From: JAGVSR01 sp963750715 | GTDB lineage: Bacteria > Pseudomonadota > Alphaproteobacteria > Rhizobiales > Hyphomicrobiaceae | Direction of reading: 5' to 3' | Assembly (NCBI GenBank): GCA_963750715.1 | Contig: CAVVRP010000008.1 | Span: 186,001-250,000 of the forward strand | Length of the DNA: 64,000 bases | Shown here: positions 37,219 through 46,410 of the stretch, piece by piece | Layout: each line of letters opens with the position of its first letter | Position numbering within the stretch: position 1 is the first letter of the stretch | Notes under the pieces: model-generated | What the model saw: only the letters and a program-made list of their open reading frames with translations | Databases searched by the model: none | Told to the model about the DNA's origin: nothing | Translations under genes and position numbers: made by a program

Positions 37219-37595
37219 GAACGCAACGGCCCAGGTGGTTTACAAAATTCCACTGATACGGTGCGATGGGCCATGGCGGGGCATAGTCCGGTCCGACGCC
37301 GGAGCGCCGTGGGATCTGAACCTTCGTCGGTATGGAGAATGGCCTCTATGGGCTTGCCCGCTTCAAGGGACGCACAATCGCTCCGGTCCCCGACAGGCAC
37401 GTCATTCCTGCGTCACACGAAGTGGCGGAGACAGCGTCCGTCCGGTTTGCTTTTAAGCACTTGATTTAAATATATAATTTTTGATGTCCATGCCGCAAGT
37501 ACCCGACCGCCATTCATATTAGGCGCCGACAGCAAACGCCCAACCAAGCGCTGCCGGACCTGCCTCAAGCTGACTTGATTTTTATGAACCTGGAC
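37219..37595. other. non-coding gap between ppk2 and the SulP gene
   Basis: No convincing gene is seen. An AT-rich patch around 37450-37490 (TTTAAATATATAATTT) stands out against the GC-rich surroundings. Short open frames here lack ribosome sites and family resemblance. Confidence 0.5.
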
Positions 37596-39383
37596 TTAGG
37601 CGGACGAAGCGTTGCACGGACCTGGCTCCCCCTTGCATGCGGCGACAGGGTGGAGCGGATATTCTAGGTCTTCGTCCTTCGACGGTGACCGCCAATGATT
37701 GATCGCGTCTTCGGCGGTTGAGGCATATCGAGCGACTGGCTTGCGCAATCCGGCAATCAGCAGTGTCCGGCGAACCGATTTTCTCACTCCTGCGAAGTAA
37801 ACCTGGGTGCCCGACTGTTGAAGTTTGTGCGCAAACCTTTCGAGTGTTTTGGCGGCCGTCGAGTCCACCAGCGGCACGTCGGTAAAATCGAGAACGAAAA
37901 CCTTTGGATGTTCGCCGATACGATCAAGGACGGCACTGACCGTAGCAGTGGCTCCAAAGAAAAAGGCACCGCTGATCCGGTAGACCATTACGTCGCGGTT
38001 CAAGGCATGAGGATCGTAGATCTCCCGGCGTGCGCCTGTCGAATCCGCCTGATCTTCGCTCACCATCCGGCCACCGCCCTCCACCTCGACGGCTTCCGCC
38101 ATCCGGTGAAGAAAGACGAAGGCCCCGAGTGTTACTCCAGTGGCAATCGCCGTAGTGAGATCAGCAAAAATTGTGAGCAGGAAAGTCGCCATCAACACGG
38201 TCGCATCGCCCCAGGACGAGCGCAGCAAACTTGCGAACTCTTGCTTCTCCGCCATGTTCCACGCGACGACCGCCAGCACCGCGCCAAGTGCTGCGAGCGG
38301 GATGTAGCTGGCAAGTGGAGCCGCCACCATCATGAATAAGAGGATATTGAGGGCGTGTAGCATTCCTGCGACCGGACCGCGTGCGCCAGCGCGGATATTT
38401 GTCGCCGTACGAGCGATGGTCCCTGTTGCGCACATTCCGCCGAATGTCACCGAAGCCATGTTGGCAGCCCCTTGCGCAACCAGCTCACAGTTTGACCGGT
38501 GCTTCCGCCCCGTCATGCCATCAGCAACGACGGCGGAGAGCAACGACTCAATGGCGCCAAGTAAGGCGATGGTGACAGCATCAGGAAACACCGCACGGAT
38601 CTTGGCAAGATCGAACGCTGGGAGCGATGGCGCAGGCAGGGACTGCGTCACTCCACCAAATCGCGTCCCGATGGTCGCAACATCGAGATTGAACAGCGCC
38701 GTCATCGCGGCTGTCACCGCAACGGCCCCAAGAAGTCCCGGCCACTTGGGCCTAAAGCGACGCAAGCCGACGATGATGCCGATGGCAAGGGCTGACAGTG
38801 CAGCTGTCGCTGGCTTGAATGTGGTGATGCTCTCGCCGATGGCCGTCAGCTTGGGCAGAAGTGCGGCGGGTTCCTTGACGATAGCGAGTCCGAGCAGTTC
38901 CTTCACCTGGCTAGCGAAGATGATCACGGCGATGCCGGCTGTGAACCCAACCGTCACAGGAAAGGGGATGTACTTGATGTACGTGCCGAGCCGGAGAAAT
39001 CCGACGGCCATCATGATCATGCCCGCCATAAGGGTTGCGAGAACGAGACCATCATACCCTTGGCGGTCAACGATGGTTGATATGAGGACGATGAAAGCCC
39101 CGGCAGGACCACCGATCTGAAACCGGCTCCCCCCTAGCGCGGAAATCAGAAAGCCGCCGATGATCGCCGTGTAGAGGCCTTTGTCCGGAGAAAGTCCCGA
39201 GCCGATGGCGATAGCCATGGATAGGGGGAGGGCGACAATCGAAACGGTTAGTCCGGCAATGGCATCCGCACGAAAATCGTCCCAACTGTAGCCGTCGCGC
39301 AGAATTGTCACGAGCTTCGGCGTGAACAGCTCAGAAAACGTTGGTGCCGGCCGTCGAGCTGAATTTTGGTACGCCGTATCCAT
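37596..39383 (-). CDS. SulP-family anion transporter with STAS domain
   Basis: A 595-residue membrane protein of the SulP (SLC26-like) family, which moves sulfate, bicarbonate or other anions. About 12-14 membrane segments fill the first 440 residues, starting DAIAGLTVSIVALPLSMAIA, a family signature, with GLYTAIIGGFLISALGGSRF soon after. The C-terminal cytoplasmic STAS domain includes VFVLDFTDVPLVDSTAAKTL. The substrate is not predictable; many proteobacterial members are bicarbonate or sulfate carriers. It starts at ATG 39383. Confidence 0.92.
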   Translation of the reverse strand: MDTAYQNSARRPAPTFSELFTPKLVTILRDGYSWDDFRADAIAGLTVSIVALPLSMAIAIGSGLSPDKGLYTAIIGGFLISALGGSRFQIGGPAGAFIVLISTIVDRQGYDGLVLATLMAGMIMMAVGFLRLGTYIKYIPFPVTVGFTAGIAVIIFASQVKELLGLAIVKEPAALLPKLTAIGESITTFKPATAALSALAIGIIVGLRRFRPKWPGLLGAVAVTAAMTALFNLDVATIGTRFGGVTQSLPAPSLPAFDLAKIRAVFPDAVTIALLGAIESLLSAVVADGMTGRKHRSNCELVAQGAANMASVTFGGMCATGTIARTATNIRAGARGPVAGMLHALNILLFMMVAAPLASYIPLAALGAVLAVVAWNMAEKQEFASLLRSSWGDATVLMATFLLTIFADLTTAIATGVTLGAFVFLHRMAEAVEVEGGGRMVSEDQADSTGARREIYDPHALNRDVMVYRISGAFFFGATATVSAVLDRIGEHPKVFVLDFTDVPLVDSTAAKTLERFAHKLQQSGTQVYFAGVRKSVRRTLLIAGLRKPVARYASTAEDAINHWRSPSKDEDLEYPLHPVAACKGEPGPCNASSA

Positions 39384-39456
39384 TGCTGTCCGTCTCTCCC
39401 TGTTTCAAGGAGCTGCAAGATCGTCCGGCCTGGCCTTCGGCGGTACGGGGCGTGCC

Positions 39457-39711
39457 CTATATCAGCTTGGCTGGCATCGATATCTGAACGCCGCCGCACC
39501 CGGGGCGGCTGCACTCGTGGTAGGCCTCGACCTCGATCAATCCAGAGCCATATGCCTCATAGCCGCTCCATTGACACCGTTGATCACGATTTCCGAGCCG
39601 TGTCTTCACATCCGTCCGGGCCTCGTCAAGCGTGCGGAACTCACGACGGTTTTCGCGAAAGTCTCCAACGCGACGGCAGTTCGGCGGATAATTGTAGACG
39701 ATATACGTCAT
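39457..39711 (-). CDS. hypothetical protein, 84 aa
   Basis: A small soluble protein of unknown function. It is basic in the first half (CRRVGDFRENRREFRTLDEA) and has two cysteines late (HECSRPGCGG), too few for a clear metal site. The gene lies 73 bases upstream of the SulP gene on the same strand and may be transcribed with it. No homologous family comes to mind, so the call rests on frame quality and position only. Confidence 0.45.
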   Translation of the reverse strand: MTYIVYNYPPNCRRVGDFRENRREFRTLDEARTDVKTRLGNRDQRCQWSGYEAYGSGLIEVEAYHECSRPGCGGVQISMPAKLI

Positions 39712-39791
39712 CTCGCTGTTCTCCCAACATGATACGCTCGGCAGAGGCTTTTGCTACTTCCCCATAATTGACCACCGGGTGTCGATGTGAC

Positions 39792-40055
39792 CTACGCGGC
39801 CTGCGGGCGGTAGACTACGGCGCGCGGCCGGGTGGACTGGTGAGCCCGTCGCATGTGGAACTCACAATACGGGCTCCCCTCCGATTTCCGCTTTCCGCAG
39901 AAGTGGAAATCTCGTCCGGCGGGGTCACCGAACGGCCAGCGGCAATCGTCGGGCATTAGCGTGGCGACCGTCTTTCGCTCGCCGATCGGGATGTTCAGGT
40001 CATCTTCGAACTGGAGCGGTATCGGCAGACGTTTATTTTCCATCATGATCAACAT
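39792..40055 (-). CDS. small protein with GcrA C-terminal-type zinc motif
   Basis: An 87-residue protein whose second half matches the C-terminal domain of GcrA, an alphaproteobacterial cell-cycle regulator: DCRWPFGDPAGRDFHFCGKR, then GSPYCEFHMRRAHQ. The Cys, Cys and Cys-x-x-His are placed as in GcrA. The N-terminal DNA-binding half of GcrA is absent, replaced by about 35 residues with LQFEDDLNIPIGERKTV. In GcrA the C-terminal domain contacts sigma70 RNA polymerase, so this could be a polymerase-binding modulator; that is inference. Start may be 40055, 40046 or 40043. Confidence 0.65.
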   Translation of the reverse strand: MLIMMENKRLPIPLQFEDDLNIPIGERKTVATLMPDDCRWPFGDPAGRDFHFCGKRKSEGSPYCEFHMRRAHQSTRPRAVVYRPQAA

Positions 40056-40354
40056 ACTACATTATGCTTGCAGACTTGATGCGGCACATAATCATCAGGC
40101 TCAGGGTGGGCCGACACTGGTCATCGCACGTCGCACAGAAGTGCTAGGAAAATGCTGCCGCGCCAGTAATCGACGCGCCGCAAACTTCGGACAGAAGCGC
40201 CGCTATGACTGCTTGTCGCAGTCTGTTACGGAGAAACGATATTCGAGCCATTCGACTATCTTACTCACGTCCCTAGTTTCGGCTCACAGGCTCGGCTACG
40301 TCGAAGAGCACTTGGTGTTCGCGGTATTTGGGCCCGTGGCAGATGGAGACGTCG
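40056..40354. other. intergenic gap between divergent genes
   Basis: This 299-base spacer lies between the GcrA-like gene and the methyltransferase gene and should hold both promoters. I see no RNA gene or clear operator. Confidence 0.4.
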
Positions 40355-41377
40355 ATGCACGAATTTGATCCGTCGCAAATAATGCAAGTTGGTATGGGGT
40401 TCTTTGCATCGAAGACGCTATTGTCTGCTGTTGAGCTCGGGCTCTTCAGCGAACTCGCCAAAGCGCCCTTAACGGCGTCGGAGATTGCCAGAACGTTAGG
40501 CTTGCACCCCCGCGCCGTACCGGATTTTCCGGACGCATTGGTGGCGCTGAAGCTCCTCCGTCGTAATGGCGACGGAGCGGACGGGCTCTATTCCAACACG
40601 CCCGAGAGCGCCGCGTTCCTCGACCGCAGCAGCCCCGACTATATTGGTGGCATCCTGGAGATGGCGAACGCTCGCCTCTACCACTTCTGGGGACAGCTTA
40701 CCGAGGCGCTCAAGACAGGTGCTCCGCAAAATGAGACCAAGGACTCCGACGCACCGATGTTTGCGAAGCTCTACGAGGAGCCCGATCGTCTCGAGCAGTT
40801 CATGAATGCTATGTCGGGCGTATCGGCAGGTAACTTTCGGGCGTTCGCTCAGAAGTTCGATTTCACCCGGTATAAGTCGCTTTGCGATGTCGGCGGAGCG
40901 ACAGCGCAACTATCCTGTTTGGTCGCGGCGGCAAACTCACACATGCGATGTACGAGCTTCGATCTGCCAAAGGTCGTGCCCATAGCGACGCGACGTATAG
41001 ACATGGCAGGCCTGAGCGACCGCGTCGCTCCGGTCGGCGGCGACTTCTTCGCCGACCCGCTTCCCAAGGCCGACGTGATCACGATGGGCATGATCCTTCA
41101 TGATTGGAACCTCGAGAAAAAGAAGGTTCTCATTCACAAGGCCTATAATGCGCTGCCGACTGGCGGCGCCTTCGTTGTGATAGAGGCCCTCATCGATGAT
41201 GCTCGACGTGAAAACGTCTTTGGTCTCCTGATGTCTCTCAATATGCTGATCGAATTCGGCGATGCCTTTGACTATTCTGGCGCCGATTTCGTGAATTGGT
41301 GTCGTGAGGCTGGTTTTCGCGAATTCGAAGTCATCCCCCTGGTCGGTCCTTCAAGTGCCGCGGTCGCCTATAAGTGA
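40355..41377 (+). CDS. O-methyltransferase family 2 protein
   Basis: A 340-residue SAM-dependent methyltransferase like those acting on hydroxyl groups of small aromatic or polyketide substrates. An N-terminal dimerisation winged helix (ASKTLLSAVELGLFSELAKA, LTASEIARTLGLHP) precedes the catalytic domain. Motif I is CDVGGATAQLSCLVA, a variant of the usual DVGGGxG, and the catalytic-histidine motif is MILHDWNLEKKKVL. The loop TGGAFVVIEALIDDAR is conserved. The ATG at 40355 has GGAG at six bases upstream. It stands alone with no biosynthetic cluster around it, so its substrate is unknown. Confidence 0.85.
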   Translation: MHEFDPSQIMQVGMGFFASKTLLSAVELGLFSELAKAPLTASEIARTLGLHPRAVPDFPDALVALKLLRRNGDGADGLYSNTPESAAFLDRSSPDYIGGILEMANARLYHFWGQLTEALKTGAPQNETKDSDAPMFAKLYEEPDRLEQFMNAMSGVSAGNFRAFAQKFDFTRYKSLCDVGGATAQLSCLVAAANSHMRCTSFDLPKVVPIATRRIDMAGLSDRVAPVGGDFFADPLPKADVITMGMILHDWNLEKKKVLIHKAYNALPTGGAFVVIEALIDDARRENVFGLLMSLNMLIEFGDAFDYSGADFVNWCREAGFREFEVIPLVGPSSAAVAYK

Positions 41378-41906
41378 GGTTCCGCGTGAGCGAAAGGATC
41401 CTCCAGCGCTCCAGGTTTTGGCCTGCACCATTGCGTCCGATCATTGATGCGGACCTGCCGTCACGCCGACGTATCTAGGCCGGGCAATGATGACCCGGTG
41501 CGGACGTCGGGTTGACAGACAAGGACGATGTCCGATCGATGGCGCGAGTGCCTGAGCGGCACTTTCAGTTCAAAGCCAACCAATGAGGCCCGTCCGTTTC
41601 CGACACTTCGGCATCTTGCCGATGGAAAGCCTCCATTCTCGCCGGATAGTCCCATCGCGGCGGCGCAACAAACTGGCCATGGTCCGGCAATCGAGCGAAG
41701 AGCCCAATTTAAAAGAATAAACCAGCATGTGCGGGTTCGACCATTGCCGGTCCCTGAAAGGCGACATATCCTTAATCTATTGCGGGTGGCGAGCGACCGG
41801 GTCGCGGCTGCGATTGACGCCCAGCACAAAGACCGAGGCTACTCGCTCTGATTTCGGTCCGTCCCGCTCGCTCGCGTTTACTGAGTTGACCGACAGGAGG
41901 AAATCC
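41378..41906. other. 529-base gap without a supported gene
   Basis: Overlapping short frames on both strands (for example 41461-41829 minus) have no ribosome sites, no recognisable domains and mutually exclusive codon patterns. I see no convincing gene, RNA or repeat. Confidence 0.45.
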
Positions 41907-42377
41907 ATGGCCATCGCCCTCACGTTACAGCAATATCTCGACGACTATGACGTCGATTACGATGTGATGGTACACGAGCGGACCAGCTCGTCCTCGCAGA
42001 CCGCTGAGGTGTGTCACGTGCCCGCCGACTGCCTTGCCAAAGCCGTCGCTCTGAGCCGCGAAGGTGGATTCTTGATCGCCGTCGTCCCTGCAACCTCTAA
42101 GGTGCAACTCGATGCGATTAGATCCTTTGTGGCGGGCCCGATCTCGATGGCCTCGGAGGCCGAGATTGGTGGGCTGTTCCCTGACTGCGAGGTCGGCGCC
42201 CTGCCGCCGCTCGCCTCTGCTTACGGTTTGGATGTTGTCGTCGATGTCAGCTTTGATGACAGGTCGGACATCTATTTCGAAGGCGGCGACCACCGCAGCC
42301 TGATCCACATTCGCGGCCGAGAGTTTCGCGACCTGCTACCGGACGCACCACACGCCTGCATAGCTGAGCGCACTTAA
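41907..42377 (+). CDS. YbaK/aminoacyl-tRNA deacylase-like protein
   Basis: A 156-residue protein of the YbaK/ProX/EbsC fold, which removes wrongly attached amino acids from tRNA. The start is typical (TLQQYLDDYDVDYDVMVHER), and the family's central lysine appears in DCLAKAVALSREGGFLIAVV. GLFPDCEVGALPPL is the conserved GxxPPxG-like loop in a variant form. The ATG at 41907 follows an AGGAGG site by six bases, excellent for translation; longer upstream frames are not coding. Relatives are often found in stress-response gene groups. Its actual substrate is unknown. Confidence 0.82.
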   Translation: MAIALTLQQYLDDYDVDYDVMVHERTSSSSQTAEVCHVPADCLAKAVALSREGGFLIAVVPATSKVQLDAIRSFVAGPISMASEAEIGGLFPDCEVGALPPLASAYGLDVVVDVSFDDRSDIYFEGGDHRSLIHIRGREFRDLLPDAPHACIAERT

Positions 42378-42429
42378 GGTCCTCTCTCGACCAGTCTTGG
42401 CTCGAGACTCGCGTTCAATTGCGGCTCGC

Positions 42430-42600
42430 AAGCGCGCGAAAGTCGAGGGACGGGCAGTAAAGTTGCACTCGAGCGGCGCTGAGGTCCTGGCCATCACCGG
42501 AGACCTTCGCCGCGAGAAAGACGTGCATAATGTTTTCGATAGCGTCGTTCGTGAATACGGCGCTATCGACGTCCTAATCAACTTGGCGGGTGGCGCCTAA
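42430..42600 (+). pseudogene. fragment of a short-chain dehydrogenase gene
   Basis: About 55 residues match the interior of an SDR enzyme: SSGAEVLAITGDLRREKDVH, VFDSVVREYGAIDVLINLAG. The glycine-rich cofactor motif is missing upstream, and the sequence stops right after the NxAG motif, without the catalytic Tyr-Lys. It is therefore a truncated remnant. The following 275 bases to 42875 hold no further SDR-like sequence in any frame I could recognise. Confidence 0.65.
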
Positions 42601-42875
42601 ATTGTGCAAGACTGGCGTCAAGGTCCTTACCCTATCACTGGCCCTAGAGGGACGCGATGCAGCTCCGCTCGATGCACGAATTAATGTCTCTGTTATGAAG
42701 CCAAAGGACCTCAACGTTGGGCGAGGCGCAAAGATGTCGCTCAATGCGTGGCGTTGGTGATGATCGCTGGCGTGACAGGGCAAGTGCTGGCCGTCCGGGA
42801 TGGGGCCCTAAACTTGGCAGAAGCGTCAGGACGACTACCTTAATGACGCGGACGCTAGGCCGGTTCGCTGAACTC

Positions 42876-43667
42876 TTAACAGCGTTCGAGTACCCAGGCG
42901 ATCGCTTCAGTGAGATCCCTCGCTATAAGCTGGGGTGGCTCCGCAAGATCGCCTTCGTCGCCGGCTTGGTACTTGCCAGTGCGGACAAGCACAGTTTGCA
43001 GACCCGCGGCCATGGCACCGCCAACATCGGCTTCGGCGTCGTCACCGATCATTACGGTCTCCGAACGTTCACACCCCATACCATCGATCGCAAGCTCGAA
43101 GAAATCTGCGGATGGTTTGCCGAGCAAGACCGCGTGCGCCTTGCTCGCATACTCGAGTGCAGCGACGAACGGGCCGGCATCCAGACTGAGTTCGCCGTCT
43201 TTGTCTTTGAAGTTTCTGTTTTTGGCCAGTGCCAGGAGCGGTGCTCCGGAGACCAGCTTTCGATAAGCGCAATTGAGACGGTCATAGGTAAAGTGCTCCC
43301 CTGCATCGCCGACAACGACAGCTTGGCGGGCCCCCGAACCGTACTCGGCAAAATCCTCCTCGAGATCAGGATGCACAAGCAGAAAGGGGGAGAGGCCTTG
43401 TCGCTGCAGATACGCGCGCGCCATGACGGCTGGCGTGAGCAACTCAGCGACGGAAACGTCGAGACCCATCTGAGCCAAATCCGCGATCACCTGGCGGCGC
43501 GAGCGTCGCGTCGTGTTGGTAATGAATCGCACAGGAATGCTAGCGCCCCGGAGCCGTCCGATAGCGGCAGTGGCTCCTGCAATGGGTGTGCTTCCGACAT
43601 AGACGACACCGCCGAGGTCAAGGAGCACGCCTCGTAGCCTCGTCGGATTGGTTGAGCCTTCTCGCAC
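42876..43667 (-). CDS. LHPP-like HAD-superfamily IIA phosphatase
   Basis: A 263-residue protein that aligns along its whole length with the LHPP subgroup of HAD-IIA hydrolases (phospholysine/phosphohistidine/pyrophosphate phosphatases). Motif I is GVLLDLGGVVYVG, where the usual second aspartate of DxD is glycine; human LHPP has DISG at this place, so the change is a subgroup trait. Motif II is RFITNTTRRSR, the lysine is in LLGKPSADFF, and motif IV is VMIGDDAEADVGGA. The start is GTG at 43667. It may act on phosphohistidine or pyrophosphate. Confidence 0.85.
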   Translation of the reverse strand: MREGSTNPTRLRGVLLDLGGVVYVGSTPIAGATAAIGRLRGASIPVRFITNTTRRSRRQVIADLAQMGLDVSVAELLTPAVMARAYLQRQGLSPFLLVHPDLEEDFAEYGSGARQAVVVGDAGEHFTYDRLNCAYRKLVSGAPLLALAKNRNFKDKDGELSLDAGPFVAALEYASKAHAVLLGKPSADFFELAIDGMGCERSETVMIGDDAEADVGGAMAAGLQTVLVRTGKYQAGDEGDLAEPPQLIARDLTEAIAWVLERC

Positions 43668-43772
43668 AGCTGCGTTCCCCGAGGTACTTTCAAGAGATAT
43701 TGCCTGCAGGATGAGCCCACCGGCGAAGAATAGCTCTACGGCGAGCTGGTCTACGGTCCCGCCTCAGCCCAG

Positions 43773-44024
43773 TCAGGCGGGGCGTGCCTCTGCGAGGGCA
43801 CACTTGGCATGCATGCGGATCTCTTGCAGTACTGAAACCGCCTCATCGATAAACGCATCGATTTCGGCCTCCGTCATCAGATGCGGAGAAATTGCCAGGT
43901 CGGCCACCCGGCTGAGAGCGCTAGATTTCACATAGAATTGAACAAACGCAGTCGTGGCATGGGGCTCGTCCCTGCCACTCTTGAGGTGGAAGCCGAACCG
44001 GCCCCTAGTTTCCTCGATCTGCAT
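43773..44024 (-). CDS. hypothetical protein, 83 aa
   Basis: A small protein without a recognised domain. The C-terminal half is predicted helical and acidic (LMTEAEIDAFIDEAVSVLQE), a pattern resembling the end of aminotransferase-like proteins but too short to call. It sits alone between the HAD gene and the SPW gene, with 234 bases to the next gene. Real-gene status rests on a sensible ATG at 44024 and frame quality. Confidence 0.4.
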   Translation of the reverse strand: MQIEETRGRFGFHLKSGRDEPHATTAFVQFYVKSSALSRVADLAISPHLMTEAEIDAFIDEAVSVLQEIRMHAKCALAEARPA

Positions 44025-44258
44025 TGCCTGTCCTCACATTAAGATATCATTCGGCTCAATCGCATGCGCGGTCCCTCACCGGCGTTCGTACGTCGGCAAA
44101 CCGCGAATGGCTATCAGCGCACAAGACCGGATGCCCCAGGCCATCACGCGCCGCCCGCACCAACGTTAGCCGTCAATGTACCAGCAAGACGGCCCGCGGG
44201 AGGCTGCACCAGTTCAACTTGGCGGACAGCTCATCGAATAGCTGTGTCCCAACACCAG

Positions 44259-44615
44259 TTATTTTCCGGCAATTGTATGTCCCGAGTAGTGCTCGCTGTC
44301 TGCCACTAGCGCGAGAAAAATTGCGACAATGCCGATCAGTAGGTGGGTCAGCATGGCCGTGCCTTGCTCGCTGAATGCCAGTACCAAAGGAGATATCACG
44401 AGCCAGACGCCCAATGCGCCATTGACCCATTCCTTCCAAGCCTCGAAAGCGAACAGCGCGGAGAGAGCCATAAGGGCCATTATCGCTCCGACGGCGTGGG
44501 CGTTTGATGCGGCTGCCCGCTCCAATTCGAAGCCGAACAGCGAGGGTGAGAGGAGCAAGACCGCGCCCAACACGAAGCTCAGACAATCCTCCCAATGCTC
44601 CATGAATCGATTCAT
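44259..44615 (-). CDS. SPW-repeat membrane protein
   Basis: A 118-residue integral membrane protein with four hydrophobic segments. It carries two copies of the SPW-type motif, LGAVLLLSPSLFGF and LGVWLVISPLVLAF, in which Ser-Pro lies at a helix end. Family members are small inner-membrane proteins of unknown function. The ATG at 44615 is chosen for its GGAGG ribosome site seven bases upstream; the longer frame above it is not conserved. It stands alone on the minus strand. Confidence 0.8.
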   Translation of the reverse strand: MNRFMEHWEDCLSFVLGAVLLLSPSLFGFELERAAASNAHAVGAIMALMALSALFAFEAWKEWVNGALGVWLVISPLVLAFSEQGTAMLTHLLIGIVAIFLALVADSEHYSGHTIAGK

Positions 44616-45206
44616 TTGCCAACCTCCGCTGGCTGACGCTGTGCACTGCGAAAGGAGACACGTGCATTCTGCGAAATTAGGACGCTCCGCAGACCGTTCA
44701 AGTCCTCGCAGACCCATTCGGCGGAAATGTTTACCGGCCCATTTATAATTATGTTTTGGTGCACTGAGTGACAATCCTTCTCCCGAGGCTGCGTCCGCCG
44801 GTGACCCCGGACTTTGTTGTCCAAGAGCACTCAATGCTCAGGACGGATTGTGGCCCTAGCGACCGCCTCCTGTCGCGGACTTTCCAGCCCCTATGATCTG
44901 CGGCATCGTCGAACCCCTAGGCTCAGCCACCCGAGTAGCTCCACTAGTCTATTGGCGGCCAAGTTGGAGAAGACTTGAGCAAAGGTCGGATCTGACCGCA
45001 ACTCCTGACCTACCTAGAACCAATTCCCAATTTGCTAAATCCGGCACCCAACGCGAAGACAAGAGGCGTCGGGGAGGCCTTTCAGCCGTCGTAGCATGCC
45101 GCAATTTCCGACCAGATCGATGGAGTTGGTCTCATCTGTTTAGATGACGACGGTAGGCGGCGAGAGCTGTAAAAATTTAAGTTATGTTCCATCGAGGAGG
45201 CGCCCA
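44616..45206. other. 591-base gap between divergent genes
   Basis: This spacer between the SPW gene and the secreted two-repeat protein gene contains only short, mutually overlapping frames. I see no RNA gene or repeat. Promoters for both flanking genes should be inside. Confidence 0.45.
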
Positions 45207-45902
45207 ATGAAAAAGCTAACAATTGCACTGGCCTGTCTGCCATTGCTGGCAGGCGGCGCAGCACTCGTCCAAACACCGGCTTTCGCGGAGGACCCCGACC
45301 TGCTCACGCCCAAGGAGCGAGCTTTGGGTCGCCGTCCTGATCTCAATCCAGAGTGGACTTGGATGACAGAAGGCCAAGCCATTCAGATCTTAAAAGGCAA
45401 CGGCTACTCTGACGTTTTAAGTCTCGAAAGATATGGAGAATTCTGGCGAGGAAAGGCCCTAAAGGATAATGCGTCGTACCATGTTGCGATCAATCGCTAC
45501 GCCGAAGTGGTCGACCACATGGATAACAAGAGCCTGCTTATTGCAGCGGAGCGCAGTGAAAAAGCGGTAAAAGCTTCGAAAACTATGCTGGCGACGGTGA
45601 ACGGCCCTGTTGTCGCTTTCTCATCGCGAATGGCGCCGTCCGAACTGACAGTAGCCAGGCCGGTTCCCACTGTTATGGGTGAGGTTGGATGGACGTGGAT
45701 CACAGAAGACCAAGCGGTTCAGATCTTGAAGGGCAAAGGTTTCACTAACATCGGTACCCTCAGGAGGGATGCCCAGGGGATATGGCGCGCAAAGGCGATC
45801 AAGGATGACTTGGCATTGCGTGTCGCCGTCGATGTCTTTTCCAACGTGGAAACTCAGCCTGAGAGCCACGGTGGTCTGGCTCAAGCGTCGCCGTCAGAAT
45901 GA
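45207..45902 (+). CDS. secreted protein with two PepSY-like repeats
   Basis: A 231-residue exported protein with signal peptide MKKLTIALACLPLLAGGAAL cut near AFA-EDP. The mature part holds two copies of a roughly 50-residue unit. The first is MTEGQAIQILKGNGYSDVLS with FWRGKALKDNASYHVAI, and the second is ITEDQAVQILKGKGFTNIGT with IWRAKAIKDDLALRVAV. The unit resembles small PepSY-type domains found in periplasmic proteins. The ATG at 45207 has GAGGAGG upstream. Function is unknown; the duplication suggests binding of a dimeric or repeated partner. Confidence 0.75.
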   Translation: MKKLTIALACLPLLAGGAALVQTPAFAEDPDLLTPKERALGRRPDLNPEWTWMTEGQAIQILKGNGYSDVLSLERYGEFWRGKALKDNASYHVAINRYAEVVDHMDNKSLLIAAERSEKAVKASKTMLATVNGPVVAFSSRMAPSELTVARPVPTVMGEVGWTWITEDQAVQILKGKGFTNIGTLRRDAQGIWRAKAIKDDLALRVAVDVFSNVETQPESHGGLAQASPSE

Positions 45903-46410
45903 AGCCAACATGGCCTATGGCGGTTGAACAGCGCTCGTTCGCTCTTCGACCGCCCTACGGCAACTTAATTCATCAGCTCGTCGACCCCTTCTTCGGTAGA
46001 GTCTTAGGCACTTAGGACGATCCCCGGGGCAAGGGGCCATCAGTAGTCCCGAGAGTAGCGCTGTCTTACCAAGCATAGTTGGTGGGCCACGTGCCGCGAT
46101 TATGTTCGATTGCGTAGGTTCCTCCTAGATCAAGTGGCCTCAGGTAAATCTTCGATGCGCCTGGGGCCACCCACCGCTGCGCATCAAGTCCTTGCTGATG
46201 CCGTTCAATACGCCGTCCAAGCCCCCAAAGAAACAAATCGAAAATGCCGAAGAGCCGTATCGGGCGTCGTTCGTGCCATTCTCTTTTTCCACGGAAAATC
46301 CAGGTGGAGGATGTAGGCTAGGGTCGGCCTGCCAGGTCGAAGTGCAACCGGTCATAAAAAGGCATACCACCTTAAAACTTCAGTATAAGTGATTGATTTG
46401 TTTGGATTAA
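45903..46410. other. 508-base gap next to the tRNA-Ser gene
   Basis: No supported gene. A minus-strand frame at 46140-46370 begins with a lipoprotein-like MTGC but has a very short leader and no ribosome site. The 3' end of the tRNA gene faces this gap. Confidence 0.4.

Noticed and set aside
37306..37324. GTGGGATCTGAACC resembling the tRNA-Ser T-arm, considered as an attachment-site remnant
   Set aside because: The match is short and has mismatches, no integrase gene is present between it and the tRNA, and similar matches are expected by chance.
41461..41851. Overlapping frames on both strands as possible genes or transposase remnants
   Set aside because: No ribosome sites, no recognisable transposase or other motifs, and no inverted repeats were seen.
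46140..46370. Minus-strand frame starting with a lipoprotein-like LFMTGCTSTW
   Set aside because: It needs a GTG start, has an eight-residue leader too short for export, and has no ribosome site; the lipobox likeness is probably chance.
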